8,212 nt of DNA from Hyphomicrobiales bacterium (GTDB lineage Bacteria > Pseudomonadota > Alphaproteobacteria > Rhizobiales > Aestuariivirgaceae): positions 1 through 8,212 of the forward strand of contig JAMOMM010000391.1 of NCBI GenBank assembly GCA_027067085.1, read 5' to 3'. The notes beneath the pieces are model-generated. The model was given only the letters and a program-made list of their open reading frames with translations, was not told the DNA's origin and made no database searches. Positions 1 through 5,904 of this stretch are shown here, piece by piece (the stretch's first letter is position 1; the number at the start of each line of letters is the position of its first letter). The position numbers and the translations under genes were made by a program.

Positions 1-1
1 C

Positions 2-628
2 CGCTTTATGATGGGTAAACGCCATGAAAACAGCGCCTTTATGCCTGGCAAATTTGTTTTTCCAGGGGGCCGAGTTGATCGTGGCGATTGCCGAGTAAAG
101 CCAGCAAGCGAACTTCATCCATCTGTTGAAAAGGCGCTGATTAACAAAATGCGCGGTACAGCGAGCACTTTGCGGGCACGTGGTTTAGCGATGGCAGCAA
201 TTCGTGAGACCTTTGAAGAAGTAGGGCTTATCGTTGGGAAACCACACGAAGGCAACTTTAAAACAACCTCAACCAATTGGAAACCGTTTGCTGACACGGG
301 CTTTTCACCATCGTTGAAAAATTTACGCTTTCTTGCTCGCGCTATTACGCCTCCTGGGCGTACGCGTCGGTTTGATGCGCGGTTTTTGGTGGCTGATGCA
401 AGTGAAGTTGCTAATCTTGATTCTCCCATAAATGTTGATTCCGATGAACTTTTGGAATGTCATTGGGTGAGTTTTGAAACGGCAAAGGATTTAGACCTTC
501 CTTACATCACTCAGCAAGTGCTAAAAATGTTAGCAGAAGCATTGGATAATAAAGATGGGCTATCCCCTGACCGCCCTGCCCGTTTCCAGCATATGCAGCG
601 CGGCAATTGGTGCTATGAAACCGTATAA
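2..628 (+). CDS. NUDIX hydrolase (5' end outside window)
   Basis: The frame is open to the left edge, so the true start lies upstream; numbering here is from the Met codon at position 8. The visible part opens with MGKRHENSAFMPGKFVFPGG (residues 2-21), the conserved entry to a NUDIX fold. The NUDIX helix core R66-E67-T-F-E70-E71-V-G73 fits REUxEExGU and supplies the Mg2+-binding glutamates. About 30 extra residues (roughly 22-58) separate the FPGG strand from this helix, as in NUDT19-like NUDIX proteins that carry an insertion inside the NUDIX box. The family hydrolyses nucleoside-diphosphate-linked compounds, including nucleotides and CoA derivatives; the substrate here cannot be read from sequence. 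The product is probably cytoplasmic. The gene is followed by rpmG in the same direction, but rpmG has its own candidate promoter. The family is confident, the substrate unknown. Confidence 0.88.
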   Translation, partial: RFMMGKRHENSAFMPGKFVFPGGRVDRGDCRVKPASELHPSVEKALINKMRGTASTLRARGLAMAAIRETFEEVGLIVGKPHEGNFKTTSTNWKPFADTGFSPSLKNLRFLARAITPPGRTRRFDARFLVADASEVANLDSPINVDSDELLECHWVSFETAKDLDLPYITQQVLKMLAEALDNKDGLSPDRPARFQHMQRGNWCYETV

Positions 629-694
629 AAACCCTGATTTACTGGCATAGGCTGTTTTGCGTTAATCAGTGACATCAAAAACACGATGAAGCAG

Positions 695-724
695 TTGACT
701 TGATCCAAAACTTAGGCCATATAC
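695..724 (+). promoter_or_regulatory. Candidate rpmG promoter
   Basis: TTGACT (695-700) serves as the -35 and ATATAC (719-724) as the -10, with 18 bp between them; shifting the -10 by one to CATATA gives 17 bp. The predicted start lies about 50 bases before the rpmG ATG. The -35 is near consensus and the -10 is imperfect. It occupies the only intergenic space between the NUDIX gene and rpmG, which suits a ribosomal protein gene transcribed on its own. It is predicted from sequence only. Confidence 0.5.
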
Positions 725-777
725 GCGTCACCGAATTATTATTTTAGCGGCTCGTTGGTAGCCACAGGACACAAAAA

Positions 778-945
778 ATGGCAAAAGCAACCACCATTAA
801 AATCAAACTCGTCAGCACAGCTGACACTGGCTACTATTATGTAACCAAGAAAAATTCACGCACTCAAACGGAAAAATTGAAATTCCGTAAGTATGACCCT
901 GTTGTACGCAAGCACGTTGAATTTAAAGAACACAAAATTAAGTAA
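778..945 (+). CDS. rpmG: 50S ribosomal protein L33
   Basis: A 55-residue basic protein beginning MAKATTIKIKLVSTADTGYY and ending in ...KHVEFKEHKIK, the full usual length of bacterial L33. It is a small protein of the large ribosomal subunit, near the E site. It carries the family core TGYYYVTKKNSR (17-28) and LKFRKYDPVVRKHVEFKE (34-51). It has no cysteine, so it is the zinc-independent (C-minus) form, and a Zur-regulated paralogue pair is not implied by this copy. The ATG is preceded by AGGA (766-769) at 8-nt spacing. A candidate promoter lies upstream and a strong terminator directly downstream, so it is probably transcribed as a single gene or as the end of the NUDIX transcript. Confidence 0.97.
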   Translation: MAKATTIKIKLVSTADTGYYYVTKKNSRTQTEKLKFRKYDPVVRKHVEFKEHKIK

Positions 946-969
946 GCAAGTTATCTTCTTACTATTTTT

Positions 970-1000
970 AAAGGGCTGATGTTTCGCATCAGCCCTTTTT
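970..1000 (+). terminator. Intrinsic terminator of rpmG
   Basis: A perfect 12-bp stem pairs 970-981 (AAAGGGCTGATG) with 987-998 (CATCAGCCCTTT) around the 5-nt loop TTTCG, followed by T residues running to 1000. It lies 24 bases after the rpmG stop. Read in reverse, toward the end of the rhodanese gene, the same hairpin is followed by only three T residues and then A's, so it should work mainly on the plus strand. Confidence 0.93.
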
Positions 1001-1069
1001 CGTTGCCGAATTTATTAGTACAGGATTTTTCAATACAAAATTTCTCGTATTGTGATTCTTCTTGATTGC

Positions 1070-1525
1070 TTAAAGTTCTACCAGTTGATCTTTAGGGTCG
1101 AACAAATCAATGTGCTCTCCCGCATCAAAATCGCTCACAGGGCCATCAAGCAGTTTCCACACGGCAAAGCCGCCGTCCATGTTGAAAACCTTGTCAAAGC
1201 CCATCTGCTGCAATGTTTGACCTGCCAATGCAGAACGGCGGCCTGATGCACAGCAGATAAAGAGTTTTTTGCCTTCACCAAATACAGGTTTGAAATAATC
1301 ACTTTCGGGGTCAGCCCATGATTCTAGTAAACCGCGTGGTACATGGTAAGAACCGGGAATACAGCCATCGCGTTGAAGCTCGCGTACATCGCGCACATCA
1401 ATGATGACAGCTTGCCCATCGCTTTCTTCCATTGTGTCCATCGCGAGCACTGGCGGCAAACTTTCTACTTCTGATTTTGCCTGTCGCACAAGGTCATCAT
1501 AACCAAATTTAAGAGTAAGGCTCAT
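1070..1525 (-). CDS. Rhodanese-domain sulfurtransferase
   Basis: A 151-aa single-domain rhodanese-like protein. The active-site loop is C92-A-S-G-R-R-S98, which fits the CxxGxRS-type loop that forms a persulfide on the cysteine during sulfur transfer. IIDVRDVREL (41-50) and the C-terminal MDGGFAVWK (116-124) are further family marks. There is no signal peptide or membrane segment, so it should be cytoplasmic. I chose the ATG at 1523-1525 because GGAG (minus strand, 1534-1537) lies 8 nt ahead of it. A longer start at 1567 would lie inside a terminator hairpin and has no good ribosome-binding site. The gene follows isovaleryl-CoA dehydrogenase on the same strand but is separated from it by that terminator, so a functional link to leucine breakdown is not implied. 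The sulfur acceptor is unknown. Confidence 0.9.
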   Translation of the reverse strand: MSLTLKFGYDDLVRQAKSEVESLPPVLAMDTMEESDGQAVIIDVRDVRELQRDGCIPGSYHVPRGLLESWADPESDYFKPVFGEGKKLFICCASGRRSALAGQTLQQMGFDKVFNMDGGFAVWKLLDGPVSDFDAGEHIDLFDPKDQLVEL

Positions 1526-1550
1526 TGCATAATCTCCAAGCGTAGTCTCC

Positions 1551-1585
1551 AAAAAAAAATAGGGCATTCATTGTGAACACCCTAT
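1551..1585 (-). terminator. Intrinsic terminator after isovaleryl-CoA dehydrogenase
   Basis: Read on the minus strand, ATAGGGTGTTC (1585-1575) pairs with GAATGCCCTAT (1569-1559) around the loop ACAAT, giving 11 pairs including two G-U wobbles. An unbroken run of T's follows (complement of the A-run 1551-1559). This is a good intrinsic terminator 45 bases past the dehydrogenase stop codon. It ends only about 13 bases before the rhodanese ribosome-binding site, so partial read-through could set rhodanese expression. Confidence 0.8.
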
Positions 1586-1630
1586 CAAGCCACCAATGCT
1601 AAACAACGTGGTAAAATGACATATTAAACG

Positions 1631-2803
1631 TTATGCTGTTTCGTTAAATAATTCGCGGCCAATCAGCATGCGGCGAATCTCTGATGTTCCTGCACCAATT
1701 TCGTACAACTTGGCATCGCGCAACAAACGGCCTGTTGCATAGTCGTTGATGTAACCATTGCCGCCAAGACATTGGATTGCCTCTAGTGCCATCCAAGTGG
1801 CTTTTTCAGCGGCGAACAATATCGCACCCGCCGCGTCTTTTCGGGTGGTTTCACCACGATCACAAGCTTGTGCCACCATGTAGACATATGATTTTGCCGC
1901 ATTCATAATTGTGTACATATCGGCAATTTTTCCCTGCATAAGTTGGAACGTCCCGATGGGCTTTCCAAACTGTTTGCGTTCGTGGACATATGGCAAAACA
2001 ATATCCATTGCTGCTTGCATAATGCCAAGTGAACCAGCGGCCAAAACGGCGCGTTCATAATCTAGTCCTGACATCAAAACGTTGACACCTTTATTAACCT
2101 CACCCAAAACATTCTCTTTGGGTACTTCGCAGTTTTCAAAAATTAATTCGCCCGTGTCGGAACCGCGCATGCCGAGTTTGTCTAGCTTTTGCGCTGTAGA
2201 AAAACCGTCAAAACCGCTTTCAACAATGAAAGCCGTAATGCCTTTTGGTCCAGCATCAGGGTCGGTTTTTGCGTATACAATCAAGGTTTGTGCGCTTGGG
2301 CCGTTGGTAATCCACATTTTCGTTCCGTTAAGAACAAAACGGTCGCTTTTTTCCTCGGCTTTTAATTTCATTGAAACAACGTCTGAGCCAGCGCCTGGTT
2401 CTGACATTGCCAGTGCCCCAACGGTTTCACCAGAAATCAAACCTGGTAAGTATTTGCGTTTTTGCTCTTCACTCGCATTTTTACGCATTTGGTTGACGCA
2501 AAGGTTTGAATGAGCGCCGTAAGAGAGGCCCACAGATGCAGACGCACGGGAAATCTCTTCCATCGCGATACAGTGTTCTAAATAGCCCATGCCCGCGCCG
2601 CCGTATTCGTCAGAAACCGTAATGCCTAACAATCCCAGATCACCCATTTTCGTCCATAAGTGATCGGGAAATTCGTTCGATCGATCAATCTCGGCAGCAA
2701 GCGGTGCAATTTCATCGGCACTAAAGGCTCTTGTCATGTCTCGGAGCATGTCGGCGGTTTCACCAAGGTTGAAATTTAGGCTGGGAAAGTCGTTGGAGAT
2801 CAT
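1631..2803 (-). CDS. liuA: Isovaleryl-CoA dehydrogenase
   Basis: A 390-aa FAD acyl-CoA dehydrogenase of normal full length that oxidises isovaleryl-CoA to 3-methylcrotonyl-CoA in leucine degradation, passing electrons to ETF. Residues 131-146 (LAMSEPGAGSDVVSMK) match the family's first signature; R276-K-Q-F-G280 and QCLGGNGY (344-351) bind FAD. The specific call rests on the catalytic base: E250 in GLDYERAVLA is where isovaleryl-CoA dehydrogenases carry it. The position used by medium- and short-chain enzymes is instead Ala in YEIGAGTSEIRR (367-378). The ATG is preceded by GAGAGT (minus strand, 2811-2816) at 7 nt. The gene lies 26 bases after the thioesterase gene, forming a liuR-thioesterase-liuA operon. 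The methylcrotonyl-CoA carboxylase genes often found with it are not in this window. The name ivd is used equally. Confidence 0.95.
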   Translation of the reverse strand: MISNDFPSLNFNLGETADMLRDMTRAFSADEIAPLAAEIDRSNEFPDHLWTKMGDLGLLGITVSDEYGGAGMGYLEHCIAMEEISRASASVGLSYGAHSNLCVNQMRKNASEEQKRKYLPGLISGETVGALAMSEPGAGSDVVSMKLKAEEKSDRFVLNGTKMWITNGPSAQTLIVYAKTDPDAGPKGITAFIVESGFDGFSTAQKLDKLGMRGSDTGELIFENCEVPKENVLGEVNKGVNVLMSGLDYERAVLAAGSLGIMQAAMDIVLPYVHERKQFGKPIGTFQLMQGKIADMYTIMNAAKSYVYMVAQACDRGETTRKDAAGAILFAAEKATWMALEAIQCLGGNGYINDYATGRLLRDAKLYEIGAGTSEIRRMLIGRELFNETA

Positions 2804-2829
2804 CGTGAATACTCTCTGTTTAGATTTGT

Positions 2830-3273
2830 TCAGTTTTGTAAATTGGTTACTCTAACCATGGTCAAAAGAGCCGTGGCAACATGAGTGTCTTCATCGTTAA
2901 AAATGTCTGTTTGGCAAACTGTCATTGCTTTACCAGGGCGAATGACCCTGCCCCTTGCAATGAGAAATTCACCAATGGCGGGATTGAGGAAATTTATTTT
3001 AAACTCGCTTGTGAGAATACCGCAATCGGCATCAAATGTTGTAAGAGCAGCATATCCGCCAGCACTATCGGCGATAGATGCAATTACCCCACCATGAAAA
3101 AAACCATGTTGTTGGTTTAAATTTGGGTTTTTTGCCAACACGATGTCGGCTTGCCCATGTGCGAGTTTTCCTAACTTTGCCCCAATAAAGTTCATAAAAC
3201 CTTGGGCGGAAAAACTTTTTGTTACCCGCTGCTCAAAGTTTGGATCGCGAGGCGGCTTGGTTTGCCAATTCAT
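2830..3273 (-). CDS. PaaI-family hotdog thioesterase
   Basis: A 147-aa single hotdog-fold protein of the PaaI/YiiD group, which hydrolyses acyl-CoA thioesters. Q55-H-G-F-F-H60-G-G62 followed by D69 (in IASIADSAGG) is the characteristic substrate-binding and catalytic segment, with D69 the likely general acid/base. SEFKINFLNPA (89-99) is the second conserved strand. It has no export signal. The start overlaps the regulator's stop by 4 bases (ATGA), and GGAAG (minus strand, 3281-3285) lies 7 nt upstream, pointing to translational coupling. Its place between liuR and isovaleryl-CoA dehydrogenase suggests it removes stalled or excess branched-chain acyl-CoA and frees CoA. That role is inferred from context; the substrate is not known. 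Confidence 0.88.
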   Translation of the reverse strand: MNWQTKPPRDPNFEQRVTKSFSAQGFMNFIGAKLGKLAHGQADIVLAKNPNLNQQHGFFHGGVIASIADSAGGYAALTTFDADCGILTSEFKINFLNPAIGEFLIARGRVIRPGKAMTVCQTDIFNDEDTHVATALLTMVRVTNLQN

Positions 3274-3764
3274 TGGCGTTCTTCCGCTTCAATTTCGCGC
3301 AATTGGGCCAAGCACTTTTCTTCAACATCTTGCATTTCGCGTAAAGTGATGTCCAAGTCACGCTGGCGTTGCTCTAGGATGTCTCTTTTTTCAGCAATCG
3401 TATTGATTAGTAGCTTCAACTGGCGTGTTTCGCCTAATTTTGCATCGTACATCAAAACAATTTCTTTAATTTCAGCGAGTGAAAACCCAAGGCGCTTTCC
3501 GCGCAGGACAAGCTTTAATCTCACACGGTCTGTTTGGGTGAAAAACCTCGTGCGGCCACGCCTTAATGGGTTTAACAATCCTTGCTCTTCGTAAAAACGT
3601 AATGAGCGCGTTGAGACATGGTGCTCATTGGCCAGCTCGCCAACTGAGTAGACCTTTTCGTCTCCATTTAGCTGCCAAGCGCGTTTTTGGGCTATTTTCT
3701 TGGCTCGCTTTGCAGCTTCAAGTTTGGCTTCAGCTTCAATGTGTTTTCGTGCGGCTTCATACAT
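3270..3764 (-). CDS. liuR: LiuR-type MerR-family regulator
   Basis: A 164-aa MerR regulator. The winged helix-turn-helix spans about 37-106: VYSVGELANEHHVSTRSLRF is the HTH, RRGRTRFF (68-75) the wing, and RLKLVLRGKRLGFSLAEIKE (82-101) the segment typical of LiuR, the regulator of branched-chain amino acid catabolism. A coiled coil (about 112-162) should form the dimer. C151 is the only cysteine, so metal sensing as in classical MerR is unlikely; LiuR proteins are thought to respond to pathway acyl-CoA. Residues 1-35 are an extra, strongly charged helical stretch ahead of the HTH. The start is firm: GGAGGA (minus strand, 3771-3776) sits 6 nt before the ATG, and no other Met precedes the HTH. 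The gene heads the operon with the thioesterase and isovaleryl-CoA dehydrogenase, and probably controls its own promoter. Confidence 0.88.
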   Translation of the reverse strand: MYEAARKHIEAEAKLEAAKRAKKIAQKRAWQLNGDEKVYSVGELANEHHVSTRSLRFYEEQGLLNPLRRGRTRFFTQTDRVRLKLVLRGKRLGFSLAEIKEIVLMYDAKLGETRQLKLLINTIAEKRDILEQRQRDLDITLREMQDVEEKCLAQLREIEAEERQ

Positions 3765-3783
3765 ACTAGATCCTCCATGGTTT

Positions 3784-3859
3784 AGTATTTATTCGCATTT
3801 AACGTTTTAGTCAATCGGTGTAAATACTGATACTATTTCAGTGTCTTATGGGTATTTAC
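3784..3859. repeat. Three-armed inverted repeat at the liuR promoter
   Basis: AGTATTTA (3784-3791) is an exact reverse complement of TAAATACT (3821-3828). GTAAATAC (3820-3827) is in turn the reverse complement of GTATTTAC (3852-3859), so the 7-mer TAAATAC occurs three times in 76 bases in alternating orientation. The left arm covers the liuR -10 box and the right arm covers the stop codon of the acetyltransferase gene. A short ACTGA/TCAGT pair (3826-3830 and 3838-3842) lies within. The arms could be regulator half-sites or an RNA hairpin at the end of the mgtE-GNAT message. AT-rich sequence makes chance matches more likely. Confidence 0.45.
3786..3814 (-). promoter_or_regulatory. Promoter of the liuR operon with candidate operator
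   Basis: Read on the minus strand, TTGACT (3814-3809) and TAAATA (3791-3786) are separated by exactly 17 bp, a near-consensus sigma-70 promoter about 20 bases before the liuR start codon. The spacer holds the palindrome AACGTT (3801-3806) inside an AT-rich context, TTTAACGTTTT on the plus strand. This is where MerR-family proteins normally bind, so it is a candidate autoregulatory operator. The promoter is well supported by sequence; the operator is inference. Confidence 0.65.
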
Positions 3860-4320
3860 CTGCTTAAATTACGTCGAACCTGTACGATTTTGCCCTCTTG
3901 ACCAGCGTTGTATACATCAAATAATAGCTTGGCTCTAAAGTCAGATCGATTGAGGTGCCAATAGACTTGCGAGCATTTTTCTTTATCAGCAGCAGAAAAA
4001 ACACCTTCGACAAGTGCATGCCCAGCCCCTCTTCCGCGTAAATCGGGGCCAATAAATAAATCCTGTAAATGGCACATTGGGCCTTTAGACCAGCTTGAAG
4101 GGGCTAAACTATAATGGGCAATGCCAGCCATACGATAAGTATCAATGAAGGCTGCAACACCAAACAATGGGACGTGCTCATCGGTTAGTTTCAACCAAGT
4201 TTCTGCAACAGCTGTATCTGGAAGTTTGCTTTGCAAGTGATGTTGATAGCCTTGCCATAAAGCTTCCCAGCCCATGCGGTCATCTGCGGCAAGCGCCCTT
4301 ACTATAATTTGTTCTGTCAT
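3856..4320 (-). CDS. GNAT-family N-acetyltransferase
   Basis: A 154-aa protein with the GNAT fold. The acetyl-CoA-binding motif A is L86-QDLFI-GPDLRGRGAG-HALV, with R95-G-R-G-A-G100 as the pyrophosphate loop. A C-terminal helix and strand (RAKLLFDVYNAG...VQVRR) follow, close to the usual motif B. It would transfer an acetyl group from acetyl-CoA to a small molecule or protein amine; the acceptor is not evident. I chose the ATG at 4318-4320 because it overlaps the mgtE stop codon as ATGA, the usual coupled arrangement, with GGTGG (minus strand, 4326-4330) 5 nt ahead. A TTG start at 4332 would add four residues. The gene is almost certainly co-transcribed with mgtE. Whether its role concerns Mg2+ homeostasis is unknown. 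Confidence 0.87.
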   Translation of the reverse strand: MTEQIIVRALAADDRMGWEALWQGYQHHLQSKLPDTAVAETWLKLTDEHVPLFGVAAFIDTYRMAGIAHYSLAPSSWSKGPMCHLQDLFIGPDLRGRGAGHALVEGVFSAADKEKCSQVYWHLNRSDFRAKLLFDVYNAGQEGKIVQVRRNLSR

Positions 4321-5696
4321 ATCAACCACCAAGCAGCCAGTCCCAAAAATACAAAAAAGCCAACAACGTCCGTTACCGTTGTTACGAAAACGCCCGAAGA
4401 TGTTGCGGGATCAATTTCGTAATGATCCAGCCCTATCGGAATTAAAATACCAGCAAGGGCCGCGACCAACATGTTCACGATCATAGCAACAGCAATAACG
4501 ATACCCAACTGCCCAGAGCCAAACCACCACCATGAAAACAAGCCGAGTAAAGTTGCAAACGCCATACCATTGATGACACCGACCGCGGTTTCACGTCCAA
4601 TAACGCGACCAGAATTGGCCCCGCTAAGGTCGCGTGTTGCGATGGCGCGCACTGCCACTGTCATGGTTTGTGTGCCGGCATTTCCACCCATCGAGGCGAC
4701 AATCGGCATTAAAACAGCTAAAGCGACCATTTGCTCAATGGTCGCATCGAACAATGAAATTACCCAAGATGCAAAAATCGCCGTGACCAAATTAATCAGC
4801 AACCAGCCAAACCTAGAGCGAGTTGTTGTCAAAATGGTTGAGGTGATGTCTTCATCGCCAACGCCACCAAGGCGCAAAATATCTTCTTCAGCCTCATCTT
4901 GAATGACATCAACCATATCATCGATGGTTAGCGTGCCGACCAGACGGTTATCGTTATCAATTACAGCGGCAGAGGTTAGATTGTATTGTTCAAATTTATA
5001 AGCGACATCGGATTCTTCGTCACCAACATGGAAAATTGTCGTGTGAGGAATTTCCATTTCCTTCATTGTGGTGTTGCCCGCACTTCTCAAAATGTGTGAA
5101 ACGGGCACCCAACCTGTGGTGTGAAAAGCCTCATCAACTATATAAATTTCATAAAAATTCTTTGGTAGATCGTTATTTTCGCGCAAAAATTTCACGGTTT
5201 TATCCACCGTCCAAAACCCAGGGATCGCTACAAACTCGGTTTGCATGAGGCGACCAGCGGTATCTTCGGGATAGTCTAAAGCCCTTTTTAGGGCATCGCG
5301 TTCACTCCTTGGGACTTTTTTGAGAATCTCTTCGCGGTCAGATTCTTCTAAATCTTCAATCAGATATACAGCATCATCGGTATCAAGTTTACGAACGGCT
5401 GAGGCGATGACGTTGTTTGGCAGCGCTTCCATTAGCTCATCGCGAACGTCTTCTTCAAGTTCGGGTAAAGACTCAACGTCAAATGTGCGGCCAAGTTTAT
5501 CGATAAGATCAACGCGCTCAGAGCGGCGCAATTGTTCGATTAAATCGGCAAGATCAGCGGCGTGTAATTCTTTGGTAAGGCTACGGGCGGTTTTTTGATC
5601 TTCAGCTGATAGCGCGCTAGATACAGCGCGCACGAAATCGGCGGTTAAACCACCGTCTTCATCATGAGTAATGATCGATTGTAAGTCGTCAGCCAT
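4317..5696 (-). CDS. mgtE: Magnesium transporter/channel MgtE
   Basis: A 459-aa protein of normal MgtE length: an inner-membrane Mg2+ channel gated by cytoplasmic Mg2+. The acidic helical N domain (about 25-140) is followed by paired CBS domains (about 145-270), a linker helix and five membrane segments (about 297-459). The pore-region signatures are clear: PIVASMGGNAGTQT (331-344) and ATSSGVFVTTVTDVVGFF (431-448). D443 matches the conserved pore aspartate that binds Mg2+. The ATG has AGAGGG (minus strand, 5702-5707) 5 nt upstream. The predicted promoter gives a leader of about 20 bases, too short for an M-box or other Mg2+ riboswitch, so control is likely through the protein's own gating or a DNA-binding regulator. 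The gene is translationally coupled to the downstream acetyltransferase and divergent from tupBC. Confidence 0.95.
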   Translation of the reverse strand: MADDLQSIITHDEDGGLTADFVRAVSSALSAEDQKTARSLTKELHAADLADLIEQLRRSERVDLIDKLGRTFDVESLPELEEDVRDELMEALPNNVIASAVRKLDTDDAVYLIEDLEESDREEILKKVPRSERDALKRALDYPEDTAGRLMQTEFVAIPGFWTVDKTVKFLRENNDLPKNFYEIYIVDEAFHTTGWVPVSHILRSAGNTTMKEMEIPHTTIFHVGDEESDVAYKFEQYNLTSAAVIDNDNRLVGTLTIDDMVDVIQDEAEEDILRLGGVGDEDITSTILTTTRSRFGWLLINLVTAIFASWVISLFDATIEQMVALAVLMPIVASMGGNAGTQTMTVAVRAIATRDLSGANSGRVIGRETAVGVINGMAFATLLGLFSWWWFGSGQLGIVIAVAMIVNMLVAALAGILIPIGLDHYEIDPATSSGVFVTTVTDVVGFFVFLGLAAWWLI

Positions 5697-5722
5697 TGCC
5701 GCCCTCTTCTCAATGTGAGCGC

Positions 5723-5750
5723 ACTATATACTGACTCGCTCGTTCACCAA
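5723..5750 (-). promoter_or_regulatory. Candidate mgtE promoter
   Basis: On the minus strand TTGGTG (5750-5745) and TATAGT (5728-5723) lie 16 bp apart, with the start codon about 27 bases beyond the -10. One of the GACAAACAA boxes (reverse copy, 5752-5760) sits one base upstream of this -35. The -10 is good and the -35 fair. Confidence 0.5.
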
Positions 5751-5751
5751 A

Positions 5752-5830
5752 TTGTTTGTCCGCGTTGTGAGATGACAAACAAGTATGTCTTGCAAAAAAC
5801 AGGCTTGGCATTTAACCGTAAGACAAACAA
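5752..5830. repeat. Three GACAAACAA boxes between mgtE and tupB
   Basis: The 9-mer GACAAACAA occurs at 5774-5782 and 5822-5830 and as its exact complement TTGTTTGTC at 5752-5760. The first two in order form an inverted repeat with a 13-bp gap, directly upstream of the mgtE -35; the third is a direct copy 20 bp upstream of the tupB -35. All three lie outside the coding sequence, in the 208-bp divergent region. Their placement upstream of both promoters suggests binding sites for a regulator, possibly an activator. The regulator is unknown, and this is inference from repetition and position. Confidence 0.55.
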
Positions 5831-5850
5831 TATAACCAAGAGGGTTTATT

Positions 5851-5879
5851 TTGCTTCAAAGTGATCTGACCTCTATATA
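5851..5879 (+). promoter_or_regulatory. Promoter of tupBC
   Basis: TTGCTT (5851-5856) and TATATA (5874-5879) are spaced by exactly 17 bp. Transcription would begin near 5886, leaving a leader of about 20 bases before the GTG start of tupB. That is too short for a molybdenum/tungsten-cofactor riboswitch. The nearest GACAAACAA box is 20 bp upstream of the -35. Confidence 0.6.
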
Positions 5880-5904
5880 AAAACCATAATAATGAGAGAC
5901 AATA

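Noticed and set aside
634..669. CTGATTTAC/GTTAATCAG inverted repeat after the NUDIX gene as a terminator.
   Set aside because: It has a mismatch, an 18-base loop and no T-tract.
1031..1052. CAATAC/GTATTG hairpin as a terminator for the rhodanese.
   Set aside because: It has only 6 bp and a long loop, and on the minus strand it is followed by A's rather than T's.
1523..1567. Longer start for the rhodanese (ATG at 1567, adding 14 residues).
   Set aside because: That ATG lies inside the terminator hairpin and has no good ribosome-binding site, while the ATG at 1525 has GGAG at 8 nt.
2082..2513. Open frame of 143 codons on the plus strand.
   Set aside because: It is antisense to the isovaleryl-CoA dehydrogenase gene, whose protein is conserved throughout; the antisense product resembles nothing I know.
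4318..4332. TTG start at 4332 for the acetyltransferase.
   Set aside because: The ATG at 4320 forms a standard ATGA overlap with the mgtE stop and has GGTGG at 5 nt.
4471..4902. Open frame of 143 codons on the plus strand.
   Set aside because: It is antisense to the membrane domain of mgtE and is explained by the codon composition of that gene.
5697..5904. Possible Mg2+ (M-box) or molybdenum-cofactor riboswitch, given the flanking transporter genes.
   Set aside because: Both predicted leaders are only about 20 bases, and the region shows repeats rather than a riboswitch-like fold.
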